From: CAVSVP01 sp963731125
GTDB lineage: Bacteria; Pseudomonadota; Gammaproteobacteria; Competibacterales; Competibacteraceae
DNA: 64,000 nucleotides
Assembly: GCA_963731125.1 (NCBI GenBank)
Contig: CAVSVP010000010.1
Location: 153,077 to 217,076, forward strand
Reading direction: 5' to 3'
In this document: positions 9,381-18,374 of the stretch, one piece after another
Layout: every line of letters begins with the position of its first letter
Numbering within the stretch: the first letter of the stretch is position 1
Translations under genes and position numbers: made by a program
The notes under the pieces: generated by a model
Told to the model about the DNA's origin: nothing
Seen by the model: only the letters and a program-made list of their open reading frames with translations
Databases searched by the model: none

Positions 9381-10142
9381 TTAAACAGATTCGGAATCTA
9401 CTTGATTGACCGCCATTTTGCGAAACACGGCCTGTGTCCAACGATCTCGGCGGTGAAATCCAAGATCGCGGACATTGTTTAGCTGAAAATTTCCTAATCT
9501 ACGAATTTCTTGAATAATCGTATTAGCATCGCGCCAGTGTGTAACCTCGTATTCTCCGGGAACCCATCCGTCTTCAAAGCCTTGCACAAGGTCAGTGATG
9601 AATAAACCCTGTGGCCGAAGTAGGCGGTGAACCTCGTAAATCAACTTACCCAGATCAAAAGTGTGATCTAATGCGTTGCAATAAATCGCATCAATGGACT
9701 CATCGGGGAACACGAGCTGATGAAAATCTCCGGGTAGAACATAAAAATTATTTTCTCCTGGATTCAGGTCGATTCCGATGGCGAAGTAACCCAATTCATG
9801 AAGGGCTTTAACTTCGGTACCGAGGCGTGCGCCTAAACACAATACAGAGCGAACTTCAGAAAGCGGCACACAGTCTTGGAAGCGCCGTTTGAATTCAATG
9901 AGATCCTCCGTTTCCGTTTCCAAAAGCCTTGGCAGGACCTTATCGAGTTTGGCGGCCTGGTGCGTAACATATTCGTCGTAGGTAGCATATTTTCGTTTTG
10001 CGAATCCCGCGCTTTGCTGCCACTGTTCGTTTTCCCAGAATCTCGCCTTTCTTCGCTTTTGCTTGTCTGCTCTTTTTTTGGCTCTGGCTTCGGGTCCAAA
10101 GCCGTATTTCATAATATTTCGGATTCTCTTTAGGGTTGCCAT
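9381..10142 (-). CDS. Class I SAM-dependent methyltransferase
   Basis: The 253-residue product carries VLCLGARLGTEVKAL (SAM-binding motif I) near residue 100, an acidic end of strand 2 (IGIDLNPG), and motif IV-like SIDAIYCNALDH, followed by LRPQGLFITD. This is the type 11 methyltransferase arrangement. The first 45 residues are very lysine- and arginine-rich. No membrane segment is present. It sits in the glycan locus, so methylation of a sugar or lipid intermediate is plausible but unproven. Confidence 0.8.
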   Translation of the reverse strand: MATLKRIRNIMKYGFGPEARAKKRADKQKRRKARFWENEQWQQSAGFAKRKYATYDEYVTHQAAKLDKVLPRLLETETEDLIEFKRRFQDCVPLSEVRSVLCLGARLGTEVKALHELGYFAIGIDLNPGENNFYVLPGDFHQLVFPDESIDAIYCNALDHTFDLGKLIYEVHRLLRPQGLFITDLVQGFEDGWVPGEYEVTHWRDANTIIQEIRRLGNFQLNNVRDLGFHRRDRWTQAVFRKMAVNQVDSESV

Positions 10143-10432
10143 TAAATACTCCGGCCAAACGTGATGAAGAGACTCTTACCGTCTTCGAATATATTAAGAT
10201 TCTCAGTTTGGTAATTTTATATAACTAATTGTTTTATGATGGTAATTATTTTTGCTATCGCATATTTCATGCGCAGCGCAAGGCGCTGAATCTTCAAAAC
10301 TTCCAAAAAAATGAGCGAACCGTGAGTTGAGACTTAGCATTTTCATCAATACCTGTCAGTCGGCCCTGGATCGTGGTGCTTTGCTTCATCTCTGATGGAA
10401 GAGCGGTAGAGAGTTTCGAGGCGAAAGAATGC
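10143..10432. other. Intergenic region
   Basis: About 290 bp between the methyltransferase start and the end of the ELM1-like gene at 10433. I see no ORF with a ribosome site, RNA gene or clear terminator. Confidence 0.4.
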
Positions 10433-11608
10433 TTAGCGATGTCTTATTAGTGCCTTGATTCGGGCGATGACTGCGGAAAGATCGTCAGGCAGCTGTCCAC
10501 GTGGCGGCGGAAAACCATGGCCGGCATGTACCGCTAAACTTTGCTGAATCAACAACTGGTGAAATGTGTCAAAATCTCGCGTTTGGCTGATAAGCCCGAT
10601 ACGGTAAGCGGCTCTGGCTAAGTCCTGGCGAACACGGTCTTGCATTAGTCCCATGGCCGGCGCAAACAGTCGTCGTATTAAGGAGCGGCGTAGCTGGTCA
10701 AGCGCGCCTAATCTACTTAAAGGAAGAGGGAAAATGGCTAGCGGTTTACCTAATCGGACCACCTCTACCATCATAGAAATGCTGTCTCCCGTCACCATAA
10801 AACCGTCAGCGAGACCGAGTAGCCCAAGATAGGGGTTATCCGCGGCATCGGCGGTCCAGCGAAAGAGATGTGCACCAGGAGGAAGCTTTGCTTGTAGTGC
10901 ATCGACAAGCGCAGGCGGAGTCCGCCGACTGGTCGTAATGTAGGGGGTTCCAGCGGAATTGCCGGCAATCTCGGCGGCCATCCCAAGCAAGTGGTTTGCC
11001 ACCGAGGTATCGAAGACAAAAGGTCCTGTCGGACCGCCCACCAATAATGCAATTAGAGGTCGTGGCAGGCTTGTAAAGCGGGTCCTCATCCGCTCGACAG
11101 CAGTGGCAATTGCCGCGTCATTGATACGCATGAGCGGCAGCGTAATGGCCAACACGTTAGGTAGCGGTGGAAGCTGGATCTCTGCGCTGGCAATGATCAA
11201 ATCGTAGTGATGCAATCTTCCTGAGGGTTTGCCAAGGAGAACAATCTTTGTACGTCCGCCGGACTGCTGACGTATCCACAGTGCCACCATGGAAAGCCTA
11301 CGGCCAATGGTGATAATAAGATCAGGCCAAGGGGGTTGCAAAGGATCTGAACGAGATGCATCGATATGGTAGAGTGAGGGTTCCACTCGCGGTTTTGCCG
11401 TAGCGTAAGGTTCGCGCACATGAATATACTTGCGTTCACAAGTCCAGTCCAGAACCTGCTCGGCAGCATAGACTTGGGCGTTATCTCCGCTTTTGTCGCC
11501 AACCACCAGCCAGATACGCGGTAAAGGGTCGGCGCAATGCCTTGAGTTAGCCTGGTAATCTGTTGCCTGCGTGCGTTCGAAACGAGCAATGTCAACAGCT
11601 TTCATCAT
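10433..11608 (-). CDS. ELM1/GtrOC1-family putative glycosyltransferase (paralog 1)
   Basis: The 391-residue product has the family features: PRIWLVVGDKSGDNAQV near residue 30, PWPDLIITIGRRLS near 95, ALLVGGPTGPF near 190 and YLGLLGLADGFMVTGDSIS near 265, the last resembling the donor-binding region of GT-B enzymes. Plant ELM1 gave the family its 'mitochondrial fission' name; bacterial members sit in LPS and glycan loci and are treated as glycosyltransferases. Its ATG overlaps the upstream sulfotransferase stop (TAATG), so the two are coupled. It is one of four paralogs here and the most divergent. Confidence 0.78.
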   Translation of the reverse strand: MMKAVDIARFERTQATDYQANSRHCADPLPRIWLVVGDKSGDNAQVYAAEQVLDWTCERKYIHVREPYATAKPRVEPSLYHIDASRSDPLQPPWPDLIITIGRRLSMVALWIRQQSGGRTKIVLLGKPSGRLHHYDLIIASAEIQLPPLPNVLAITLPLMRINDAAIATAVERMRTRFTSLPRPLIALLVGGPTGPFVFDTSVANHLLGMAAEIAGNSAGTPYITTSRRTPPALVDALQAKLPPGAHLFRWTADAADNPYLGLLGLADGFMVTGDSISMMVEVVRLGKPLAIFPLPLSRLGALDQLRRSLIRRLFAPAMGLMQDRVRQDLARAAYRIGLISQTRDFDTFHQLLIQQSLAVHAGHGFPPPRGQLPDDLSAVIARIKALIRHR

Positions 11609-12567
11609 TAGACCGCGACGCGGCCTTGAGGTGTCGCGTTTTCAAGGTGATAGCCAAAGGTGGGAGAGAGACGAGTGTGCATGAGCGCCTCAAGTTCGGC
11701 GATCTGCTCTGGAGAAAAATAATCTCGGTAACCGTTGACCTTGCCGCGCCGCACCTTGAAGGTATCTAGATCCCCGGGGTTACGCAGGGTGAGACCTCCT
11801 TGACGGAAGAAACCCTTGCTTTCCAGTTTCCGCAGGTTTTCAAAAGAGCCGAAACTAACGGCTTCCTGAAGCTCTGCATCGCTAAAAGACTCGCCCATTA
11901 ATTTGGTAATCCGCTGTAATGTTTCGGCCGGTCTAGCGCGGAGGTCCTCATAGCGAACCAGCAGCGAGCGTTCAAGTTGAGCCAGGTTGCATTCCCAGGT
12001 GTTAAGATAGTCAATTAAAAAAGGTAAACCGATATCGCTGTGTCTCACAAAGTCCCACATTGTGATCGTGCGTCGGTCGATAGGATGCTCGATAAAGTGA
12101 TTAATCAATTCTTGCTTGTGAGCAGATTGTCGTTTAGTGAATTGAAAATACCAAGAGACGGCAATATCGCAGGGATTCCGTGCCAGCAGAATAACCGCCT
12201 TATGGCGTAATTCCGAATCAGGTGCCTGTCGGGAAAGCATTTCCCCCACGCTTCCCTCGTAGCTGTAGTAGCCGTTCGTAGCGGCAAACCGAGGTATCGC
12301 CGGGTTGTGCAGAGCGAGTTCGTCAGAGTTGATAACCAGTGATGCTGGTAGTTTATAACGGATCTGGTAAAGCCGGGATAGCATGACTTTAAGCCAAGTG
12401 TTGCCACTCTTGGGATGAGCGATGATGAGCAGTTGAGCTCGGTGCGCTTTACCAAGCTCCAGACGGGAGAGGAATTGCTCGCGCGCTGCAATGCGCAACG
12501 GTTTGGGAAATATTGCCGTCGGTAGCAAGATCGTCCATTTTTTTACACCATCGCCAATGCTAAACAT
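11608..12567 (-). CDS. Sulfotransferase (sulfotransfer_1 type)
   Basis: The 319-residue product has the PAPS loop AHPKSGNTWLKVMLSRL near residue 50, the 3'-phosphate motif LARNPCDIAVSWYF near 148, and LLVRYEDLRARPAETL near 205. The C-terminal block FKVRRGKVNGYRDYFSPEQ is nearly the same as in the protein at 15136-16095, so these two are paralogs despite the distance between them. It is coupled to the ELM1-like gene that follows. It would sulfate a glycan or lipid using PAPS; PAPS-synthesis genes are not in the window. Confidence 0.85.
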   Translation of the reverse strand: MFSIGDGVKKWTILLPTAIFPKPLRIAAREQFLSRLELGKAHRAQLLIIAHPKSGNTWLKVMLSRLYQIRYKLPASLVINSDELALHNPAIPRFAATNGYYSYEGSVGEMLSRQAPDSELRHKAVILLARNPCDIAVSWYFQFTKRQSAHKQELINHFIEHPIDRRTITMWDFVRHSDIGLPFLIDYLNTWECNLAQLERSLLVRYEDLRARPAETLQRITKLMGESFSDAELQEAVSFGSFENLRKLESKGFFRQGGLTLRNPGDLDTFKVRRGKVNGYRDYFSPEQIAELEALMHTRLSPTFGYHLENATPQGRVAV

Positions 12568-12809
12568 AGTGCTTCATCCAAAAAATACCTCAATTGCTGT
12601 TGAAGGCCACGCACTCGTGTTACTTTAGATCATTAGAGAAATCTACTAGATCTGCTTTGTAGGTGCAACGATGTGCTTATGGAATAACACCGTTGGGTTA
12701 TCTCTAGTGATTAAACGCTGTACGTAAAGAGACCTGCCAATGTTTTTATTGAATCCGGCCACATTGTCGATAGCATTAACAGAAATTCGTATGGCAGTGG
12801 GGGCTGGCT

Positions 12810-13841
12810 ATGCATAACAAAATCTTATACAACTTACGTCAAAGCGGATCAGGAAGTTCGCGGCGTCACATGGGTGAAATCGAGGGGTTAGGGTATCATT
12901 CATCCCCTGTTTCTGCACAAACCAATCTGGGGACAGAGTTCCCTCCCAGTTTCTTCATCGTTGGCGCACCGCGCTGTGGCACGACGGCTCTCAGCAAGAC
13001 TCTTGCCCGCAATCCACGCATTAGCTTTTCAAAGCCCAAAGAAACTCATTTTTTTTTAGAGCCTCATCCTAATCTTTCAGATGCCGAGGCAAGGGTGCTT
13101 TATCTTGGGCGATACCATCCCCATTTAGGCGCACACCACCAGGCGCTTGGCGATGGCTCGGTATCCTACCTTTACTCCTCCGACGCCATTACCAGGGCAT
13201 TGCGTTTTGATGTACGCGCGAAATTTATCGTATTGGTTAGAAACCCCCTGGAAATGCTGCCATCCTATCATAGCCGTATGCTTTATCAACTCGATGAGGA
13301 TATCAAGGATTTTGCGAAGGCCTGGGCGCTGCAGGACAGCCGGGCGTCTGGACGTAACCTGCCAAAGCGTTGTCGTGATGCTCGCTTGCTGCAGTATGGT
13401 GAAGTGGGCAAGCATGGCGCGCATCTAGAACGTTTGTTTGACGTAGCCGGTCGCGATCGCTGTCTGGTCATTGTTTTCGATGATTTTAGGCAGGCACCGC
13501 GGGCAGTTTATGAGCAGGTCCTGGGCTTTCTCGGTGTTGATGACGACGGGCAGACACGTTTTTCCCGCAAGAGAGAGACCTCAGGTTTTAAATCGCGCTG
13601 GTTGCAGCAGTTCGTCATGAATCCACCGCCTTGGCTATGGCGTTTTATCGAGTTGGGCGATTCCAAAAAGATGCTTGCCCGCCTTAAGCCCATTCGTCGT
13701 CGCATCAAGGAGTTTAATACGTACCAAGAGGAGCGTCCGGCACTGTCTCCCGAGATGCGCAGTATCTTGCGTGCTTATTTTGCGGCCGATTTAAGAAAGT
13801 TGTCGGAGCTATTAAAGCGTGATTTCAGTCACTGGAGGTAA
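12810..13841 (+). CDS. Sulfotransferase (heparan-sulfate-type)
   Basis: The 343-residue product has FFIVGAPRCGTTALSKTL near residue 48 (5'-phosphosulfate loop), SKPKETHFF next to it, and FIVLVRNPLEMLPSYHSRM near 140 (3'-phosphate motif). The KPKExHFF element is typical of the heparan-sulfate/NodH-like sulfotransferase group rather than of the pair at 11608 and 15136. The residues before 45 are low in conserved features, so an internal ATG at residue 21 could be the true start. It faces the lipid A-type acyltransferase convergently. Confidence 0.82.
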   Translation: MHNKILYNLRQSGSGSSRRHMGEIEGLGYHSSPVSAQTNLGTEFPPSFFIVGAPRCGTTALSKTLARNPRISFSKPKETHFFLEPHPNLSDAEARVLYLGRYHPHLGAHHQALGDGSVSYLYSSDAITRALRFDVRAKFIVLVRNPLEMLPSYHSRMLYQLDEDIKDFAKAWALQDSRASGRNLPKRCRDARLLQYGEVGKHGAHLERLFDVAGRDRCLVIVFDDFRQAPRAVYEQVLGFLGVDDDGQTRFSRKRETSGFKSRWLQQFVMNPPPWLWRFIELGDSKKMLARLKPIRRRIKEFNTYQEERPALSPEMRSILRAYFAADLRKLSELLKRDFSHWR

Positions 13842-13929
13842 TTTACTTAACAAGCCAACTATACCTATCCGTGTCCGACAAGCTTTATAACACCGCCGGT
13901 AAAAACTGTCTGGACAAGTGTATCGCAGT

Positions 13930-14898
13930 TCAGGTGCTGGTGCTGCTGCTAAGCAAAGGTTTAGCCATTTTGGGCCATCTGCGTTTCGAGCATAACCATT
14001 GCTGAGGATGTTCGCATATCCAGGTTTCAAACAGCGCATTTACCTTAGCCATCATTTGCAACAACTGATCGCGTTCATTGGCCGTCTCATCATCAGGCCG
14101 CACCGGTTCATAGAAAGTGACTCGGAATCGAGCGCCTTGCAGGCGTTCAACACGGATCGGGACCAATTCGCAATTAAACCGCAGGGCTAAGCGCGCGGGA
14201 ATCAGAGTAGTCAGCTTGTTCAACCCAAAAAACGGCACCGGTTCACCGTTGTCAAAGCGCTGGTCTATGATCATGCCGACGGATCCGCCAGCGGCGAGTT
14301 GACGGATAATCTGGGGCATGCTGCCATCTTTGCTAATCGGTTCATAGCCTAGTGCTTGGCGTTGGCATAACAACATCCGGTCGAGCCACGGGTTTTGTAA
14401 AGCTGTATAAACCACCTTCAGAGAAAGACCGAGTCGCGCTCCAGCAGCCGGGCACACTTCCCAGTTGGCAAGGTGGGCCGAGACGAAAATGGCTCCTTTT
14501 CCGGATTGGCTTAGGGCTTGGATATTGCCTTTAACCAAGGTTTCAATACGCAGTTCCGCTTCGTGTCCGCAAATATCCTTTAGGTGGGGATACTCAGCAA
14601 GCACGGCACCGAGATTGCCCCATATCTCTCGGGTAAGGGCACCGAGTTCTGCAGGGGTTTTGTCTGGAAACGCCAAGGCTAAATTGCGTTTGAAAATGCC
14701 AGTCTTATGACGAAGACATGGACCGAAGATTTTCAACAAGCGCTGGCCTGCAGCGGATGCCCGATCGGGAGACACTCTGGCGCTTATTTTCCAGAGCAAC
14801 GCCAGCAACGCCGCCTCAAATGCCCACATGAAGCGTTTTAAGGCTGGTGAATGATCAACACGCTTATGCAAAGCGTTTCCAACAAATAACTTAGCCAA
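13930..14898 (-). CDS. LpxL/HtrB-family acyltransferase
   Basis: The 322-residue product has one N-terminal hydrophobic segment (residues 25-45), the HX4E catalytic motif as HLANWE near residue 142, and IDQRFDNGEPVPFFG near 220, all hallmarks of late lipid A acyltransferases. These add a secondary acyl chain to a lipid A precursor at the inner face of the inner membrane. Length matches the family (about 305-320). Its position in a glycan/sulfation locus instead of a housekeeping site suggests it may acylate a locus-specific lipid. It could equally be a second lpxL; I therefore give no symbol. Confidence 0.85.
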   Translation of the reverse strand: MAKLFVGNALHKRVDHSPALKRFMWAFEAALLALLWKISARVSPDRASAAGQRLLKIFGPCLRHKTGIFKRNLALAFPDKTPAELGALTREIWGNLGAVLAEYPHLKDICGHEAELRIETLVKGNIQALSQSGKGAIFVSAHLANWEVCPAAGARLGLSLKVVYTALQNPWLDRMLLCQRQALGYEPISKDGSMPQIIRQLAAGGSVGMIIDQRFDNGEPVPFFGLNKLTTLIPARLALRFNCELVPIRVERLQGARFRVTFYEPVRPDDETANERDQLLQMMAKVNALFETWICEHPQQWLCSKRRWPKMAKPLLSSSTST

Positions 14899-15135
14899 TT
14901 GTCGGCTACCCCATAGACGGTAGAATTCGTATGTCGTTTAGATTATGTTGTTTAGATTTTGAATTTTATGTAGTTTAGTTATTGCAGCAGAACGCTAAAT
15001 ATTACATCAGAACCTGGCATATCACTACGGTGCTGTCAATCTTGGCGGTGATGGTTGTGTTGATGTAATTAAAATCGATTGAATGACTAAAGTTAATTAG
15101 CGCCTTTCATAAACTTACAATTTAAGACCCAAACT

Positions 15136-16095
15136 ATGCTTATCTGGAAATCAGTTGTCCGCAGTATCTGGAAAAAGGTATCGAGAAAGACAGTGCTTTC
15201 TGCAGTATTTTTTTTTCCACAGGAAAGAAAAAAAGCCCTTGAACGCTGGTTGCGCGGACGCGAGGAATTCCGCAAGTTGCAGCTGGCAGATTGCGTTGTG
15301 GTTTCCTTTGGCAAGAGCGGGCGCACTTGGCTGCGTGTCATGCTTTCCCGGGTTTATCAGCTAAAGCATGGACTGTCTCAGCGTTATCTTTTAGGATTTG
15401 ATAACCTGCATTATAAAAATCCCGCTATTCAAAAAATTTTTTTCACCCATGACAATTATATTAGAGATTATACCCAGCATCGCAATTCGAAAGTTGATTT
15501 TTATGATAAGAAAGTTATTTTGCTGGTTCGTGATCCCCGCGATGTTGTAGTGTCGCAGTTTTTTCAGTGGAAATTCCGCATGAAACTGAATAAGAAATCG
15601 CTGAACGATTACCCGGAAGTCGAGGAGGTTTCTATGTTTGAATTCGCCATGCAACCGGATGCAGGTCTGCCCAAGATTATTCGTTTTATGAATAGTTGGG
15701 CCCAGGAAATACCCCATATTAAAGATTTTTTGGTTGTTCGCTATGAGGACATGCGCTCTGATCCTGAGAAAGAGCTTAAAAAGGTACTGGACTTTATTGG
15801 GACGCCTGCTTCGGATGGCCAGATCAAGGAAGCGGTCGCTTTTGCATCCTATGATAATATGAAGCAACTCGAGCAAAAAAAAGCGTTTTGGTTAAGCGGC
15901 GGCCGGCTTACTCCCAAGGACCGGCACAATCCAAATTCTTACAAAGTGCGGCGTGCCAAGGTGGGAGGCTATCGTGATTATTTCGAAGAGCGCGAAATTG
16001 CCGCTATTGAGGAATTGATTCAGGTAACGCTTGCCTCTTCTTTTGGCTATGGGAGCAACGACATTACCGATACCAGTGCGATAGTGGGTCTGTGA
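15136..16095 (+). CDS. Sulfotransferase (sulfotransfer_1 type), paralog of 11608-12567
   Basis: The 319-residue product has SFGKSGRTWLRVMLSRVYQ near residue 56 (PAPS loop), VILLVRDPRDVVVSQFFQW near 131 and FLVVRYEDMRSDPEKEL near 198, with the shared ending YKVRRAKVGGYRDYF. It is the same length as the gene at 11608-12567 and aligns along its whole length, so one arose from the other. An in-frame ATG at 15136 starts the frame, without a strong ribosome site. A complete IS4-type element lies about 100 bp downstream. Confidence 0.85.
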   Translation: MLIWKSVVRSIWKKVSRKTVLSAVFFFPQERKKALERWLRGREEFRKLQLADCVVVSFGKSGRTWLRVMLSRVYQLKHGLSQRYLLGFDNLHYKNPAIQKIFFTHDNYIRDYTQHRNSKVDFYDKKVILLVRDPRDVVVSQFFQWKFRMKLNKKSLNDYPEVEEVSMFEFAMQPDAGLPKIIRFMNSWAQEIPHIKDFLVVRYEDMRSDPEKELKKVLDFIGTPASDGQIKEAVAFASYDNMKQLEQKKAFWLSGGRLTPKDRHNPNSYKVRRAKVGGYRDYFEEREIAAIEELIQVTLASSFGYGSNDITDTSAIVGL

Positions 16096-16197
16096 GCGCG
16101 CCGCTATCAACTTAGCTGGTGGCGGAGCACACGCTGCAGTTCTGAAAATTTGCCCCGATACCAGGAATCGCGTTATAGCGTAGTTTGGTTTGTAGCC

Positions 16198-17388
16198 ACT
16201 TAACACCTATCAGTTTTGAGATAAACTACCGCAACCAAGCAACTATAATTAGGAGGGGCTGATGGGGACTGTCAAAAGATTGGCGGAGGAAGTGGAACGG
16301 GGGCTAAAAGACGCCTTACCGAAGCTGCGTAAGACGGTGGTAAAGAAGCTATCGCTGGCGGTAGGGGCGATGCTCGAGGTCCGCACGCCGAATACGGCGG
16401 AATTGGCGAACGTGTTGCCGTTGGCGACCGAGCGCCAGGACATGCGGGAGCAATGGCTACGGCGGCTGTTAAAGAATCCGCGGCTAGAGAGCGCAGCGAT
16501 TCTGGAGCCGTTTGCCCGCGCGATGCTCGAGGAGGCGGCCGCTCACGGGCAGACGGTGCTGCTGAGCATGGACCAAACCGACTTAGGCGATCGGTTTGCG
16601 GTGTTGATGCTTAGCGTGCGGGTGGGGGATCGCTCGCTGCCGTTGGCCTGGTGGGTGGAAGCGGGGGCGGCGAACATCGGTTTTGCGGCGCAGCGGGTGT
16701 TACTGGACCGCGTACGCGAGTGGCTACCGACTGGGGCAGCGGTGATGTTGTTGGCCGACCGTTTTTATCCATCGGCGGCGTTGTTTGACTGGCTGCACCG
16801 CCACGGTTGGCACTACCGGCTGCGCTTGAAGGGTAATCTGAGCGTGGATATCGGCGTCGGTGACGTCCAGACGACGGGGGATCTGGCCGCTGGTGTGAGC
16901 GAGCGCTATGTGCCCAACGTCCACCTGTTTGAACAGGGTGTGCCGACCCACGTCGGCGTGTTGCACGAAGCCGGTCATCCCGAACCGTGGATCATCGCGA
17001 TGGATTGCACACCCTGCCGGGCGGCCGTGTTGGATTATGGGGTACGCTGGGCGATTGAACCGACCTTTTCAGATTTCAAGCGTCGCGGTTTTGCGCTGGA
17101 AGAGACCCAACTACAGGATTCCGATCGCCTCGATCGGCTGCTCCTCATCATGACACTGGCCATGTACTGGTGTGTGACGGCAGGGCGCCACGACGCCTTG
17201 TCTCATCCAACGGTCCTCGAAAAAAAGCCCAAGCCGAGAGCAATCCAGATCATTGGCGCATCAAAAAAGTCAGACGTAGCCTGCTTTCCTGGTTTCAACG
17301 GGGCCTCCGTTTATTACTCAGGCGGCTACAAACCATGCAGCCTTTGCCACCCTTCTCTATGGTGATGAGAAACTGATAGGTGGTAAGT
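16198..17388 (+). mobile_element. Complete IS4-superfamily insertion sequence with 7-bp target duplication
   Basis: Inverted ends ACTTAACACCTATCAGTTT (16198-16216) and its near-perfect complement (17370-17388, one mismatch) bound a 1,191-bp element. The flanks carry the direct repeat TGTAGCC at 16191-16197 and 17389-17395, so the insertion is recent and the ends are exact. The single transposase gene lies inside and ends in the right inverted repeat. It separates a sulfotransferase from a GT8-like gene. Confidence 0.93.
16262..17376 (+). CDS. IS4-superfamily transposase, probably made by -1 frameshifting
   Basis: The DDE residues are visible: SMDQTD near residue 102, LLADRF near 165, and the YREK signature YGVRWAIEPTFSDFK near 260. 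The zero frame stops at 17365 after an unrelated proline-rich tail. At about 17219 the mRNA reads GAA AAA AAG, a correctly phased A_AAA_AAG slippery heptamer. A -1 slip there gives a basic, helical tail (WRIKKVRRSLLSWFQRGLR) ending with TGA at 17374-17376, just inside the terminal repeat, which looks like the natural C terminus. A strong AGGAGGGG site precedes the ATG. Confidence 0.85.
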
Positions 17389-17468
17389 TGTAGCCAAAAG
17401 ACCCTATGGTCGTCGAATAGATTTTGTTAGAGTCGATCTTTTTGGCATTCTAGCGAGGAAAGTTGCCC

Positions 17469-18374
17469 GTGCAGCATTGTGTTTTTATCCATACCAATTC
17501 CAAACAATGGCTCGGCGCGTTAGTGGCGCAGTATGCCTTGCGGCGAAATTCCAAGCATAACGGCAATTTTGCAATACAAATCATAAGCACTCAAGATTAC
17601 CCCTTCTTTAAAGCGCGAGAAGGTCAGCTTTATCTGCGTGATGGCATACAGCGCCGCTGGCTTAACGATGATTTGCAATCTTTCACTCCTTTGCGCTTTA
17701 TACCTCCCGAATTGATGGGTTATGCAGGCCGTGCGGTCGTTATTGATCCGGATGTTTTCGCTGTAGGAGATATCTGGGAACTGCTATCGCGGGATATGGC
17801 AGGAAAAGCGATTCTATGCCGGCCTCGCTCCGGTCCAAAAGGTTTCATCGATAAATGCTTGGCAAGCAGTGTGATGCTCCTTGATTGTGCGAAACTGACC
17901 CATTGGCGATGCGAGGAACAGTTCAACGAGTTGTTTGCAGGTGAGCGGGATTATATGCCCTGGATTTGCCTGAAGCTGGAACCCCGGGAGGCCATCGGAT
18001 TTTTTGAAAATGAGTGGAACGATTTTGATCGGCTCACTGAAAAAACCAGACTGTTGCATAATACCCGACGTAAGACACAGCCTTGGAAAACGGGTCTTCC
18101 CGTCGACTGGAGACCGGCGGAACGCTTCCGCCTGTTTCCACCTATCGCTTGGTTGATGCGCGCCAGACGGCAACTGTTCGGCGAATACGCCTTGTTGGGG
18201 CGGTATTCTCGTCATCCTGACCCGAACCAGGAACGCTTTTTCTTCGGCCTACTTCGTGAGTGTCTGGACAAGGGGATAATCTCGGAAGCCATGCTTTACG
18301 AAGAGATGCGGCAAAACCACGTGCGTCATGATGCCTTGGAAGTCTTAGAGCGCACCCCGCCTTTACCTGCTTAG
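17469..18374 (+). CDS. GT8-like glycosyltransferase (paralog 2)
   Basis: I choose the GTG at 17469 because GAGGAAA lies eight bases before it and the product then aligns with paralog 1 from its first residue; a TTG at 17463 is too close to that site. The 301-residue protein has CVFIHTNSKQWLGAL, AVVIDPDVFAVGDIW (DxD) and LLHNTRRKTQPWKTGLP. Its C-terminal 45 residues are almost identical to those of the frameshifted copy at 24201. Its 3' end overlaps the convergent ELM1-like gene by 12 bp. Confidence 0.82.
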   Translation: MQHCVFIHTNSKQWLGALVAQYALRRNSKHNGNFAIQIISTQDYPFFKAREGQLYLRDGIQRRWLNDDLQSFTPLRFIPPELMGYAGRAVVIDPDVFAVGDIWELLSRDMAGKAILCRPRSGPKGFIDKCLASSVMLLDCAKLTHWRCEEQFNELFAGERDYMPWICLKLEPREAIGFFENEWNDFDRLTEKTRLLHNTRRKTQPWKTGLPVDWRPAERFRLFPPIAWLMRARRQLFGEYALLGRYSRHPDPNQERFFFGLLRECLDKGIISEAMLYEEMRQNHVRHDALEVLERTPPLPA

